Assembly: GCA_026315105.1 (NCBI GenBank)
Contig: CM048750.1
Location: 161,786,549 to 161,850,548, forward strand
Length of the DNA: 64,000 nucleotides
Origin: Locusta migratoria
Lineage: Eukaryota > Arthropoda > Insecta > Orthoptera > Acrididae
Direction: 5' to 3'
Every line of letters starts with the position of its first letter. Position 1 is the stretch's first letter. Shown here piece by piece: positions 1-9,697 of this stretch. The notes under the pieces were generated by a model. The model saw nothing but the letters and a program-made list of their open reading frames with translations, was not told where the DNA came from and did no database searches. Made by a program: the position numbers and the translations under genes.

Positions 1-1950
1 CTGAAAGCATGACAGCCGCCAAGCTGGAAATTGTTAAGACCTTCAGCTAAGAGTGTACATGGAGGACACGCCATCGTCCTTAACGAAAGATACGAGTATG
101 CACCGTTGGTACCAACGAGTGGGCGCTCCACGACACGGATCTTTATCGATGAAATTTTTATTGCCCTTTGGCTGTGGTTCTCGGCGCAGGGAGGCATCGG
201 CCGTGCAGTGGCGGACAATAAGAAGAGGCGACCGTCGTGGCCGTTGTTTTGTCGCCAGGCTCGCACAGGTAGGCCGCACACGAGAGTCCGACGGCGTTGC
301 TGGTGATGGTACTAGAAGCAACGTGAATTACGCACAACAGTCTACCTACAGCATGTGCAGCACGTCTGAACAATAACTTTGGCGATTATTTGTAGAAGAT
401 TAGAACAACTAGCAAAAGCGAGCTTGTGGAAGGATGAGTACAGGTTCCGGAAAAGTGTGGGACCACGTGAGGTAATCCTGACACTGCGACAAACATTATA
501 TACGTTGACTTTTTGAAGAAAGAAGGAATAATATTCGGAAAGACGAAGGTTATCTACAACATGTAGGGCGACCATACTGTAGGGTCGAAATACATGGAAC
601 GGAAGCAATATTTCAGAAAGGCTAACCTTAATACTATTCAGTCTCCACAAACCGTGGCCCATTAATCTGACATAATAATAGTATAAGTAACTATACCGAA
701 AATGAAAACCACAAATGAGTGGTATATATGGGAGGCCAGACTAGTTTGTGGTGCCTTTTAACGTTACTGGTAATGCGAATGACAGAAATTAAGGAGGGGG
801 GGGGGAATAAAGACGTTTTCTCCCTGGCAGCATTAATCTTTCTGTTGGTAAAATATTCTGGAGGTAAAATAGTCTTCAATACGAATATCTTGGCACGGAG
901 TCTGTGACGATGCAAAGGAGCGATCACGAAATGTTTTACCCTTAGTCGTGTATATATTCCTCATATAAGACACAACTGTTAAATATCTAACATCTCCATG
1001 ATGTATACATGACGAATTTGATGTTCCCTTTTGGCCTCAAAATCAGCTAAGCATATTATTTACGTAACTTTTTCTTAACTTACCTCAAAATCTGCATTAA
1101 AACTTTACAGCACGATCTCTTTTTGTTTATAACACCAAAACATATTAAAATTCACGTATTTTGACATTTCACAGCTGAGAATGCCATGTTGTTTACTTGA
1201 CATATGGGGCAAAGATCTTCACGGAAAGATATGCCAGTTAAAAGTGTAAAGGTAATAAAATTGAAAGTACAATATTCTTGGACTATTTTGGAGCCTGAAG
1301 CGCTATTTCAAGTGAATTTCACAAGGAATTTTAAAACAGCAAGAATTCAGGGCAACATGGCTTTGCAAAAGATAAGTTCCAACTAACATAAATTCTCCTA
1401 TGCTTCGAAAATATGTTTCAATTGGACAGTAGAAAGTGTTGCATTACAAGTCCTCAAGAGGATTTTATCACGAAAAAAATTTGCATTTTACGGGATGGAG
1501 TTTGCGCTGTTAGATCCCTTCATTGGACACACAGATTACAAAAACTAAAAAGGGAGAAGCAAGTAATGGAGTTCTGGTCCTGTGAGTACAGGTTTATCAA
1601 AACAAAATCAATAGTAATATAAAAAAAGCAGGAATGTGTATTCTACTGTGAACAGCATAGTGAATACATTATCTTAGCGAAGATCGACAGAAAGACAAGA
1701 CAGGTATGATACGGAATCGTTTGGGATGTAGCGATGTGGGCGTCGCTGTCTGTGTTCGCAGAGGATGGGGAAGTTCCATATGTAACAGTCATATACAATC
1801 GCTCCCATCAATATCAAGAAAGGCAGTAGGAGTAACCTATACCATCGACGTAGACTTGCAGCAGAGTTTTGAAACATATACTGTTCTCAAACATTATGAA
1901 TTACCTCTAACAGAAGGATCTATTAACACTTGCTTAACACGGATTTAGAA
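1..1950. other. Unassigned sequence with a GC-rich start
   Basis: No recognisable gene or repeat. The first 330 bases are GC- and CpG-richer than what follows and are open in overlapping frames on both strands, which is expected of GC-rich DNA and gives no recognisable protein. From about 400 to 1950 the sequence is AT-rich with only short open frames lacking any motif I know. It could hold a promoter or a first exon of a host gene, but nothing here proves that. Confidence 0.4.
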
Positions 1951-2382
1951 AATATTGTTCTTGTGAAACACAACTAGTTCTTTACTCACATGAAGTGATG
2001 ATTGCTATCGACAAAGGATCTCAAATTTATTCCATATTTTATGATTTTCAAAAGGCCTTTGATACCCTATCTCACAAAAGACTTTTAATCAAATTGCGTG
2101 GCTATGAAATATCGTCTCAGATATGTGACTGGATTCCTTTTAGCGAGGACAAAGTTCGTGGTAACTGATGGATAGGCATCGACTAAATCGAAGGTGAAAT
2201 CTGGCTTTCCCCACAGTAGTGTTGTTGAAAGTAGTTAATTACACTACATACTTAGGAATTACATTACGGAGGAACACACAGATAACGTAGTGCGAATGCA
2301 AACCAAAGACTGCGTTTTATTGGTAAAACACTTAAAGAATGTAAAAGAACTACTATAGAGAGTGTCTCCTCTACGCTTGTTG
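1951..2382 (+). pseudogene. CR1-like LINE reverse transcriptase fragment, upstream part
   Basis: Remains of a non-LTR reverse transcriptase. Around 2010-2130 the conceptual product reads IYSIFYDFQKAFDTLSHKRL, the A-motif region of CR1/Jockey-type RTs (F-x-K-AFD-x-x-x-H). Next comes a KSGFPHSSV stretch equivalent to the usual KSGVPQG motif, then an internal deletion that removes the catalytic FADD region and joins to YLGITLRRN. Several stops and a frameshift. The reading continues beyond the Gypsy insertion at 7817, so this is the left part of one interrupted copy. Clade is assigned from remembered motifs. Confidence 0.75.
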
Positions 2383-2387
2383 GTTTT

Positions 2388-2778
2388 TGTTGTGGCGTAA
2401 AGTCAGCGCCACATGCCAGATGGACGAAAACGATCGTGAAGAAGGCAGCGGATGACCGGCAGCCAATCACACGCCGGCGCCGCGCCTCCTGGAGGAAGCA
2501 ACTGAGAAGCGCGCCCTCTACAAGCAGGTTTACCTAGGCCGACATGAGTGTGGAAGGGCACTCCGAACTAGGCTGTTACTATGAGTCAGTGCCGCTAGCA
2601 TCGAGCAAGAAGACGCCGCCGCGAGAACAGATATACTCCTAAACCAAAGTTGAGTATTTTGTTTACGTTAGTAAATAAAACTTGTATTACTAACCTGTAT
2701 AGCTGTTTTAGCTGTCCACGCATCCCACGCGTCCTGAGCAGATCGTTTCCCGTAAGATAGGCCAACGAGGACAAAACA
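2388..2778 (+). repeat. 5' LTR of the Gypsy element
   Basis: 391 bp, TGTTGTGGCG to GGACAAAACA. It aligns along its whole length with 7420-7811. It contains an AATAAA-type signal near 2676. Relative to the right LTR it has a short duplicated TTTTAGCTG near 2708 and lacks a 10-bp duplication that the right LTR carries. Known role: promoter and polyadenylation signals for the element. Confidence 0.92.
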
Positions 2779-2779
2779 C

Positions 2780-2798
2780 GTGGCGACGAGATGTTAAA
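2780..2798 (+). other. Probable primer binding site
   Basis: Two bases after the left LTR the sequence reads TGGCGACGAG. The TGG start matches the CCA end of a tRNA primer, and position and form are standard for Ty3/Gypsy elements. I cannot name the primer tRNA with confidence. Confidence 0.6.
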
Positions 2799-2962
2799 TT
2801 TCAGTGGACGCTGAAATCTCTGACACTACGCTGCTACATTATTTTGCTTGTCAATATCTTAAAGGACTCGGAGATTACAGTATATGATCTTTTCACTTCT
2901 TTTGCAGGGATAAGCGTCAATTTCTATAATTTTGCATTGTTTCTTCTTGTTGTTTTTGCAAA

Positions 2963-3998
2963 ATGTCAACCCCCACTAACACAAGCATTCCTGCCACTGT
3001 GCCGCAGCTCCCTGCACTCGATGCACAGCAATTGATGCAGGTGTTTCAGTTTCAGTGTCAACAAATCGCCTCCTTGCTGTCTACTGTACAACAACTTCTG
3101 GCCGCACCCGTGCCACAAAATATATATATAAGTACCACTGCAGCAGCTACCACCTCCAGTAATTCCGCCATTTCGCCAGTATGCCGAAGCACAAGAGGAA
3201 TGGACAGAATGGCTGCAACATTTTGAAATCTATGCAACAGTTCACAGGATACAAGGTACTGTCAAACTACATTTTTTCTTATTGTGTGCAGCCCCCCCCC
3301 CCCCCCATCGTACCGTCTTGTCAAAAAATTGTTTCCCACCGTGGAGCCTTCTAAACTTACTTATGATGCAGTTATAGCAGCCCTCACGTCATATTATGAA
3401 CACCAAATCAATGTAGTACCCGCTAAGTATCAGTTCTTCTGGTGTAGGAAAAGCCCAAACCAAACATACTGGCAGTGGATAACATATCGTCAAGGTCTTA
3501 CTAGAAAGTGCGAATTTAAATGTTAGTGTGGAGCTTTGAATTTGGATGTGATGTTACATGAAGCTATTGTCTATTACATTTCTGATGCCGTAATTAGAGA
3601 AGGGATTCTAAAAATGTCAAATCCGTCTTTCCGTCAAGTAGAACAGAGTTTGGAACAGTACGATTCGGGTACTGCAGCAGCAGAAAACTTTGATTCAATT
3701 CCACTGTGTACTGTAGCGACTTCAGTCACCCGTGAGCGCAAGGTCGAACGATGTGCACATCCTTCTGCCCGCACTAAGCATAAACAAGTTGATAGACACA
3801 GAGCCTTACCAACTTATGAAGTGAAGTCTTGCCCAAAATGTTTCTCGTGGCACAAAAGACAGAACTGTCCGTCCCGGTCAGCGGAATGCTCTGCATGCGG
3901 CAAGAAAGGTCATATACAAAGCAGTCCGCTTACATCAACAGAAACGGAATTTGCCTTTCTGGCCCAAACAGCAACAAGACAATACTTATTCAATAAAT
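2963..3998 (+). pseudogene. Gypsy gag remnant with zinc knuckle
   Basis: An ATG at 2963 opens a Gag-like product (MSTPTNTSIP, then a Gln/Leu-rich segment). It is interrupted by stops near 3226 and 3526 but stays in one frame to about 3998. A 14-base C run near 3293-3306 may have altered the frame locally. At about 3825-3915 there is a CCHC region: C-P-K-C...C-P...C-S-A-C-G-K-K-G-H-I, the nucleocapsid zinc knuckle that binds element RNA. The protease frame begins immediately afterwards in another frame, as usual for gag-pol frameshifting, though decay could also explain the shift. Confidence 0.8.
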
Positions 3999-4049
3999 GA
4001 AGTATTTTCAAAACCCGTGGCTTCCCCTCGTAACATCACGGACACGGAA

Positions 4050-4274
4050 GTAGCACAAGTTGTTCGCCAGGCCAGAAAAATATATATCAGTTTGCATATG
4101 GGTAACATTTCTGTAAAATTTCAACTACACACAGGTGCATCAATCACTTTGCTCAATCGCAAAACTTATGACCAGTTAGGATCGCCGCGGCTTTCTCGCG
4201 CTAGCACACGGTTAACGGCGTACAACAGCAACGAAATTCCAGTACAAGGAACCTACAGAAAACCGTTGTTTTAG
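4050..4274 (+). pseudogene. Gypsy aspartic protease remnant
   Basis: Product reads VKFQLHTGASITLLNRKTY, the retropepsin active-site segment (usually D-T-G-A-S followed by a hydrophobic stretch). The catalytic Asp is replaced by His (HTG), so the enzyme would be inactive even without the stop at 4272. A downstream YNSNEIPVQGTY resembles the usual second beta region. It lies in a different frame from gag, between zinc knuckle and RT. Confidence 0.8.
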
Positions 4275-4429
4275 TTATGGACACTTTTGATGCAGTGGAG
4301 ACAGGTTGCTGAAAAACTTTCCGGATTTTCTACAGGACTAGAAAATGTAAGGATTTTGCTGCGCACATTACTCTAAAGAAAAATGCCACACCAAAATTTT
4401 ACAAAGCTCTTATGTACCGCTCGCTTTAC

Positions 4430-4670
4430 GCGACAAAGTAGTACAAGAACTTCGCACATTGCAAGAAAATGGTGTAATTGAACCAATACAAGCTAACCAG
4501 TGGGCGAATTCGCTTTTTATTTTGCCGAAGCCGTCAGGTAGCTTCCGATTTGTGTTGATTTCAAGGCCACAGTAAATCCACAAACAGTTTTAGACAGTTA
4601 TTTTTTGCCGAGACCAGAAGATTTAATGGACAGATTGGGGGCAGGAAAATATTTCTCAAAAAGAGATTTG
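4430..4670 (+). pseudogene. Gypsy reverse transcriptase, N-terminal half
   Basis: Conceptual translation across one or two frame changes gives LQENGVIEPIQANQWANS, ILPKPSGSFRF, then DFKATVNPQTVLDSYFLPRP and LGAGKYFSKRDL. These are the classic Ty3/Gypsy RT fingers and palm motifs, from the E-x-G-x-I-x-P start to the F-S-K-x-D-L motif A. The reading is cut exactly after the motif-A leucine by the SINE at 4671 and resumes at 4882. Confidence 0.85.
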
Positions 4671-4866
4671 CCGGCCACGGTGGCCGAGGTGACTGAGGCG
4701 CTCCAGTCACGGTCAGCACGGCCACTACGGTCGGGGGTTCGAATCCCCCCTCGGGCATGGATATTTGTGCCGTCCTAGTTCGTAAGTAGTTCGTAAGTAG
4801 TTTGTAAGTTTAGGGACTGATGACCCCGTAGTTAAGTCCCATAAGCTTAACAAACATTTGAACATT
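4671..4866 (+). mobile_element. Alpha SINE (head 1) inside Gypsy RT
   Basis: A full-length copy: class-II-tRNA-like head with A-box-like GTGGCCGAGG and B-box GGTTCGAATCC, then a body ending ACAAACATTTGAACATT. It is bounded by a perfect 15-bp target duplication TCAAAAAGAGATTTG (4656-4670 and 4867-4881), which also duplicates RT codons. SINEs of this kind are transcribed by RNA polymerase III and mobilised by a partner LINE. The insertion postdates the Gypsy element. Confidence 0.95.
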
Positions 4867-4881
4867 TCAAAAAGAGATTTG

Positions 4882-5380
4882 CGCAATGCCTGCCTTCAGC
4901 TGCCACTCGACGAAGAACCACAAAAAATTTGTGTTGTCAATACTCATCTGGGCTTGTTTAAATACTTGCGTCTACCGTTTGGCAGTCCATCCACGCCCGC
5001 AATTTTTCAGAGATATTTGGAACAGCTTACAGCTTGGGTGCCTTGTTGTTCAAACTACTTGGACGACATAGTTGTGTCAGGCCGTACCCCAGAAGAACAC
5101 ATTGCAAATTTGAGAAAATTATTTCAAGTTTTGTCAGATGCAGATCTCAAATGTCGCTCAGATAAGTGACTTTCGCAAACCGGAACTGCAGTATTTAGGA
5201 CACGTGATAAACAGTCTAGGTGTGCACCCCATGCAATCACATTTGCTTGCCATTCGCGACTTGCCAGCACTAAAGGTTGTGACAGAATTACAGTCCGACT
5301 TGGGAAAGTTAACTTACTACATTAGGTTTATTTCCAGCGCAGCGAAAATTGCAGCCCCTTGCATCGGCTACGCCGTAAAA
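4882..5380 (+). pseudogene. Gypsy reverse transcriptase, C-terminal half and connection
   Basis: Resumes after the SINE: RNACLQLPLDEEPQKICVV, then LFKYLRLPFGSPSTPAIFQR and the catalytic YLDDIVVSG (the Y-x-D-D box of RT), around 5059-5085. A frame change near 5160 leads to FRKPELQYLGHVINSLGVHP, the thumb and connection segment typical of Ty3/Gypsy. Another shift near 5360 precedes RNase H. Catalytic Asp residues are retained but the frame is broken. Confidence 0.88.
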
Positions 5381-5691
5381 ATGTTCGTTTTGTTAGGACA
5401 GAAGAATGCCAACACGCATTTCAACAGTTAAAAGATGCATTGCTCAGTGGGCGATGTTTGGTGCACTTCGATCCGGTACAACCAGTTCTTTTGCAAGTTG
5501 ACGAGTCATCGTATGGTCTAGGTGCGGTGCTGTCACATACAATCGGGGATACGGACCGTCTGATAGCGTTTGCGTCAAAACTTTTCACAAACACACAGTG
5601 CCGTTATTCTCAAACTGAGAAGGAAGCTTTAGCAATAGTGTATGGTGTCACGAAATTCCATCACTATTTGTATGGGAGAAAATTTTATTGA
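5381..5691 (+). pseudogene. Gypsy RNase H remnant
   Basis: One open frame contains LVHFDPVQPVLLQVDESSYG, LGAVLSH, LIAFASKLFTNTQ and YSQTEKEALAIVYGVTKFHH, the standard Ty3/Gypsy RNase H with first catalytic Asp (VDES) and the Glu of TEKEALA. It ends at a stop at 5689-5691; the downstream VTDHKPL motif can be read around 5694-5712, so the domain continued past the stop. Confidence 0.88.
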
Positions 5692-6147
5692 GTAACTGAC
5701 CACAAGCCTTTGCAGTCATTGTTTCATCCAGCCAAGCCGATCCCTACTCGCACGGCACACAAATTGCAACGCTGGGCATTGCTCTTATCACAGTATCACT
5801 ACTAGATTGTGTACAGGTCCACAACTTGCCTTGAAAATGCCGACGCACTTTCCCGCCTTCCTATTGGCCCTGATAAGGACTTTGACGCTTCTGCGATGTC
5901 TTGTTGTCAGACAGATGCCCAGGAAAAAAGTTTGTTGCCATCCTTCCCGTTGGATTAAAAGAAAATTACGCGGGTCGTGGAAATAAACCGCGATTTACGA
6001 ATTTTGCTGCGCTACATTCGCACAGAATGGTTTTGCGTGCGTCGCTATTTTGCTAGAAGAAATGAATTTTCAGCCCATAGAGGTGTCACTCTAGTTTCAA
6101 ATGACAGTGGACAAACGCGTGTGTTGATCCCGCGACGTTTGCAGAAA

Positions 6148-7277
6148 GAAGTAATTGAACTTACTTCACGAAGAACATTGGGGAATGGTTCGCACTAAGC
6201 AATTGGCATGGCGACACTGTACTTGGCAGGGTATGAACGCCGATATAGAAGAGATTACGGCACAGTGTTCAGTCTGCGCTACGAACCAGTCCACCCCAAC
6301 TCAGAAATTTTTTGCATGGCCCAAAGCAGATTCACCATGGCAACGAGTGCATATTGACTATGCTGATCCCTTCTGGAACACTAAGTGGCTTATTGTGGTT
6401 TATGCTTTTAGTGGTAACCCATTTGCAGTGCCAATGTGTTCTACGACTTCTAGTAGCAAGATTAGTGCGTTATCTTCAATTTTTGTCTGGAAGGTCTTCC
6501 TGAACCGACAGTCTCTGACAACCGCCCTCAGTTCACATCGCACGAATTTCGCTCCTTTTGTGCACGTAATGGAGTTAAGCATCTCACTAGTGCACAGTTT
6601 CACATGCAGTCAAACGGCGCTGCGGAACGCTTAGTCCAGACATTTAAGCAGCAGTTGTCCATACTCCGTTCGGCGCACTCACGGAGGCAGCTTTGCAACT
6701 GTTCCTCGCCTCCTACCGCTCGCATCCACGAGAAGGGTCATCGCCGGCCGAGCTTACGCACCGCACCCTGCTCCATTTGCTCCACCCATCCCGCCGCCCG
6801 GAGCAGCAGACGACGACACGCAAGTATCGCTTCGCTCCGCGTAACTCAGTCTTTTACAGAGTTTTTAGCGGTCGCAGACGATGGGAGCGGGGTGCTTCTA
6901 TGTTTGAAATTTCTGGACGTGACGGAGTTGTATGCAGGCACCACAACTAAATTCGCCCTTGTTGTGTGCCCAGTATTCCTTCTGCGTTTATCTCAGCAGA
7001 TTCGCGCAACATGCAGACCGCGTAGCCTCCGCCGCTCGCATAACCTCGGCAGCCGCCCCCGCAGCAGATTTCAACGGCACCACGGCCCGACTTCATGGAG
7101 CCCGCGCCGACTCCGCGTCCGCGTCCCATGGATCTGGACCAGCACGGCACGCAGCATCCGATGCCGACGTCGACGCCGACGTCACTGTCTACGTCATCAT
7201 CTGGGCCCCAGGCCGTGGACGTGGGCCCTTCGAAGCTTTTCTCGGAGGCCGTTTTCTTGCAAGCCCAGCCCGGATGA
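6148..7277 (+). pseudogene. Gypsy integrase remnant and C-terminal tail
   Basis: The zinc-binding domain reads HEEHWG...HCTWQGMNADIEE...CSVC (HHCC type) around 6160-6285. It is followed by the catalytic core start WQRVHIDYADPF (first Asp) and, in shifted frames, a DNRPQFTSHEF equivalent near 6515-6550 and NGAAERLVQTFKQQL near 6608-6660. The remainder, in another frame from about 6690, has the C-terminal FLASYRSHPREGSSPAEL and KYRFAPRNSVFYRVFSGRR motifs, then a Pro/Ser/Thr-rich tail closing at 7277. Integrase inserts the DNA copy; this copy has at least three frame breaks. Confidence 0.85.
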
Positions 7278-7396
7278 CGGGGTCCGGTTGGTAGTCTGCC
7301 GTCCTCCGCAGGTACAAGCTCTGGTCCATCACTACGTCCACCAGCCAGCCTCCTCCCCCATTTTCGAGCTCCTTACATGACAACGGTCCGGCGCTT

Positions 7397-7419
7397 TGGT
7401 GGGGTGTGGGAGGGAGGTA
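7397..7419 (+). other. Polypurine tract of the Gypsy element
   Basis: A purine-rich stretch (GGTGGGGTGTGGGAGGGAGG) sits directly upstream of the right LTR, the position from which plus-strand DNA synthesis is primed. Confidence 0.75.
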
Positions 7420-7811
7420 TGTTGTGGCGTAAAGTCGCGTCACACGCCAGACGCACCAAAACGATCGCGAAGAAAGCAGTGGATGACCGGCAGCCAATCA
7501 CACGCCGGCACCGCGCCTCCTGGGGGGAGAAACCGAGAAGCACGCCCTCTACAAGCAGCTATATCTAGGCCGACACGCGTCTGGAAGGGCACTCCGAACT
7601 CGACTCCGAACTAAGCAGTTACTATTAGTCAGTGCCGCTAGCATCGTGCAAGACGACGCAGCCGCGAGAACAGACATACTCATAAACCAAAGTTGAGTAT
7701 TTTGTAACCTTAGTAAATATAACTTGTATTACTAATCTGTATAGCTGTCCACCCATCCCACGCTTACTAAGCAGATCCTTTCCCGAAAGATAGACTGACG
7801 AGGACAAATCA
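7420..7811 (+). repeat. 3' LTR of the Gypsy element
   Basis: 392 bp, TGTTGTGGCG to GGACAAATCA, homologous to 2388-2778. It has a 10-bp tandem duplication (CGACTCCGAA) near 7602 absent from the left LTR. Its AATAAA is mutated to AATATA. Immediately followed by the target duplication GTTTT. Confidence 0.92.
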
Positions 7812-7816
7812 GTTTT

Positions 7817-8082
7817 CTTCTGGAGTATTGCTGTGCGTTATGGTATCCTTGTCAGATAGCCTCCGTTAATCCTATCAAATGATTAAAAAGAAGGGCAGCT
7901 CGGGTTTTACTATCAAGTAACAGGGGGGAGAGTACACGGAAATGATACAAGAGTTACGGTTGGAATCACTACAACGGCGTTTTTAATTCTGTGTTGATCT
8001 ACTTACGAAATTTAGATCTCCTCCGAAAGCAAAAATATGTTGTTGATTCCCACCTACGTAGAGAGAAATGGTCATCATAACA
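7817..8082 (+). pseudogene. CR1-like LINE fragment, middle part
   Basis: Continues the LINE interrupted at 2387: CTTCTGGAGTATTGCTGTGC corresponds to the LEYCC motif near the RT C terminus, read the same way in the minus-strand copy at 12130-12705. Then follow equivalents of IQRVQRKA and LQQRR. The reading is interrupted by a 5S-derived SINE at 8083 and reappears at 9698. Confidence 0.75.
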
Positions 8083-8430
8083 AACTAAAACTAAATTCCG
8101 CCCCATACAGGCCTCGAGGGTCCAAGGGGTACCGACCGGTCGCCGTGTAATCGTCTGCCTGCAGGCGTCAATGGATGCGGTATGAAAGGGGGGGGGGGGG
8201 TCAGCGCCCCGCACTCCCGGTCGTTGCGTCGGTTTTCCAGAGCGGAGCCGGTACTTCTCCATCAAGTAGCTCCTCAGTTTGGCCTCACAAGGGCTGAGTG
8301 CACCCCGCTTACCAACAACACTCGGCAGATCCGGACGGTAACCCATCCAAGTTATAGCCAAGCCTGACAGTGCTTAACTTAGGTGATTTGACGGGAACCG
8401 GTGTATCCACTGCGGCACGGCCGTTGGCGA
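8083..8430 (-). mobile_element. 5S-rRNA-derived SINE, copy 1
   Basis: Read on the minus strand, about 8431 to 8305 resembles 5S rRNA nearly end to end: a GCCAACGGC-like start, ACACCGGTTCCCGTC, AAGTTAAGCACTGTC (A box) and CTTGGATGGGTTACCG (C box), then a GTTGGT end. A non-5S body of about 220 bases with a G/C run (8188-8200) follows. Flanked by an 11-bp direct repeat TCATCATAACA (8072-8082 and 8431-8441). A homologous copy lies at 60431-60762. Known precedent: SINE3-type elements use a 5S internal promoter for polymerase III. The 5S match was recognised from memory of the conserved sequence. Confidence 0.85.
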
Positions 8431-8500
8431 TCATCATAACATATTTTTGGAAAATTTTTGTGTCTGTGAGATGACAGCGCCCTTATGATAATTTTATATA

Positions 8501-8771
8501 TAAAAACAGCCTAGAGCGCAATATTGGTCATTTATTACCAGCTAATTTCATCCCAGTGTTGGGCCATCTTCAGGGTATTTCTCCAAGATGGTGTGGAGCG
8601 GCGCAGGAGCAGCGATTCCTCATATGCTCAAGTTGAGCAGTGACAGCATCAGAGGACTCGCAGCCCTGCGCCGCTCCACACCATCTTGGAGAAATACCCT
8701 GAAGATGGCCCAACACTGGGTTGAAAGTAGCTGGTATTAAATGACCAATATTGCACTCCAGATTGTTTTTA
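8501..8771. repeat. 271-bp hairpin (foldback) element
   Basis: Two inverted arms of about 106 bases (8501-8605 and 8666-8771), roughly 93% complementary by eye, enclose a loop of about 60 bases. The outer ends are TAAAAAC and GTTTTTA. The arms carry a CCATCTTCAGGG segment and a GC-rich inner end. There is no coding capacity. The abutting mariner-like element may have inserted at its right edge TA. It behaves like a MITE or foldback element, but I cannot identify a family. Confidence 0.8.
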
Positions 8772-8773
8772 TA

Positions 8774-9689
8774 CAGGGTGTTACAAAAAGGTACGGCCAA
8801 ACTTTCAGGAAACATTCCTCACACACAAAGAAAGAAAATAATGTGGACAGGTGTCCAAAAACGCTTAATTTCCACGTTAATGCTCATTTTGTTACTTCAA
8901 ATCACATTAATCATGGAAAGGAACACACAGCAACAGAACGTACCAGCGTGACTTCAAACACTTTGTTACAGGAAATGTTCAAAATGTCTTCCGTTAGCGA
9001 GGATACATGCATCCACCCTCCGTCGCATGGAATCCCTGATGCGCTGATGCAGCCCTGGAGAATGGGGTGTTGTATCACAGCCGTCCACAATACGAGCAGG
9101 ATGAGTCTCTACATTTGGTACCGGGGTTGCGTATACAAAAGCTTTCAAATGCCCCCATAAATGAAAGTCAAGAGGGTTGAGGTCAGGAGAGAGTGGACGC
9201 CATGGAATTCGTCCGCCTCTACCAATCCATTGGTCACCGAATCTGTTGTTGAGAAGCGTACGAACACGTCGACTGAAATGTGTAGGAGCTCCATACTGCA
9301 TGAACCACATGTTGTGTTGTACTTGTAAAGGCACATGTTCTAGCAGCACAGGTAGAGTATCCTGTATGAAATCATGGTAACCTGCTCCAGTGAGCGTAGG
9401 TGGAAGAAGGCCCAATCAAGAGATCACCAACAATTCCTGCCCAAACGTTCATAGAAAATCTGTGTTGATGACGTGAATCGAGGAAGTTCAGTACATACTA
9501 ACGTAACAATTGGGTATTTTGATAATTGTTTGCGCGAATATTTCAATTTACATTTAAAGAGAAATACTAAAATGAGCTCTATAATGGAAATTAAGCGTTT
9601 CCGGACACATGTCCACAAAACATATTTTCTTTATTTGTGTGTGAGGAATGTTTCCTGAAAGTTTGGCCGTATCTTTTTGTAACACCCTG
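8774..9689 (-). mobile_element. Deleted mariner-like element, copy 1
   Basis: 916 bp with TA on both sides (8772-8773 and 9690-9691) and long terminal inverted repeats starting CAGGGTGTTACAAAAAG, which match over about 115 bases (8774-8892 against 9571-9689). TA target duplication and a DDE transposase remnant place it in Tc1/mariner. At about 0.9 kb it is shorter than an autonomous element (usually 1.3 kb or more). It shares ends with the copy at 22199-23067 but has different internal deletions. Confidence 0.9.
8966..9415 (-). pseudogene. Mariner-like transposase, C-terminal part
   Basis: The open frame encodes the C-terminal half of a Tc1/mariner DDE transposase: HNMWFMQYGAPTHFSRRVR, where the second catalytic Asp (normally QDGAP) is Tyr, then PLSPDLNPLDFHLWGHLK with the third Asp, and a C-terminal RIRDSMRRRVDACI. 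The N-terminal DNA-binding helices and first Asp are missing. The loss of the second Asp alone would abolish catalysis. Confidence 0.88.
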
Positions 9690-9697
9690 TATATGTA

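Larger units (their letters stand above)
2388..7811 (+). mobile_element. Complete-length but decayed Ty3/Gypsy LTR retrotransposon
   Basis: A 5424-bp LTR retrotransposon inserted in a CR1-like LINE. Both LTRs begin TGTTGTGGCG and end in CA. The flanks carry a 5-bp target duplication GTTTT (2383-2387 and 7812-7816). A primer-binding TGG follows the left LTR and a purine-rich tract precedes the right LTR. Domain order is gag, zinc knuckle, protease, RT, RNase H, integrase, which defines Ty3/Gypsy rather than Copia. No envelope-like frame is seen. Coding is split over all three frames by stops and indels, and RT is broken by a SINE. By eye the LTRs are about 85-90% identical, so the copy is old and certainly non-autonomous. 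Confidence 0.93.

Noticed and set aside
6604..7380. A 258-codon plus-strand frame in the Gypsy element
   Set aside because: Only its first 20 or so residues match integrase. Afterwards the real integrase reading is in another frame (from 6690), and this frame is an Arg/Pro/Ser-rich shadow of GC-rich DNA.
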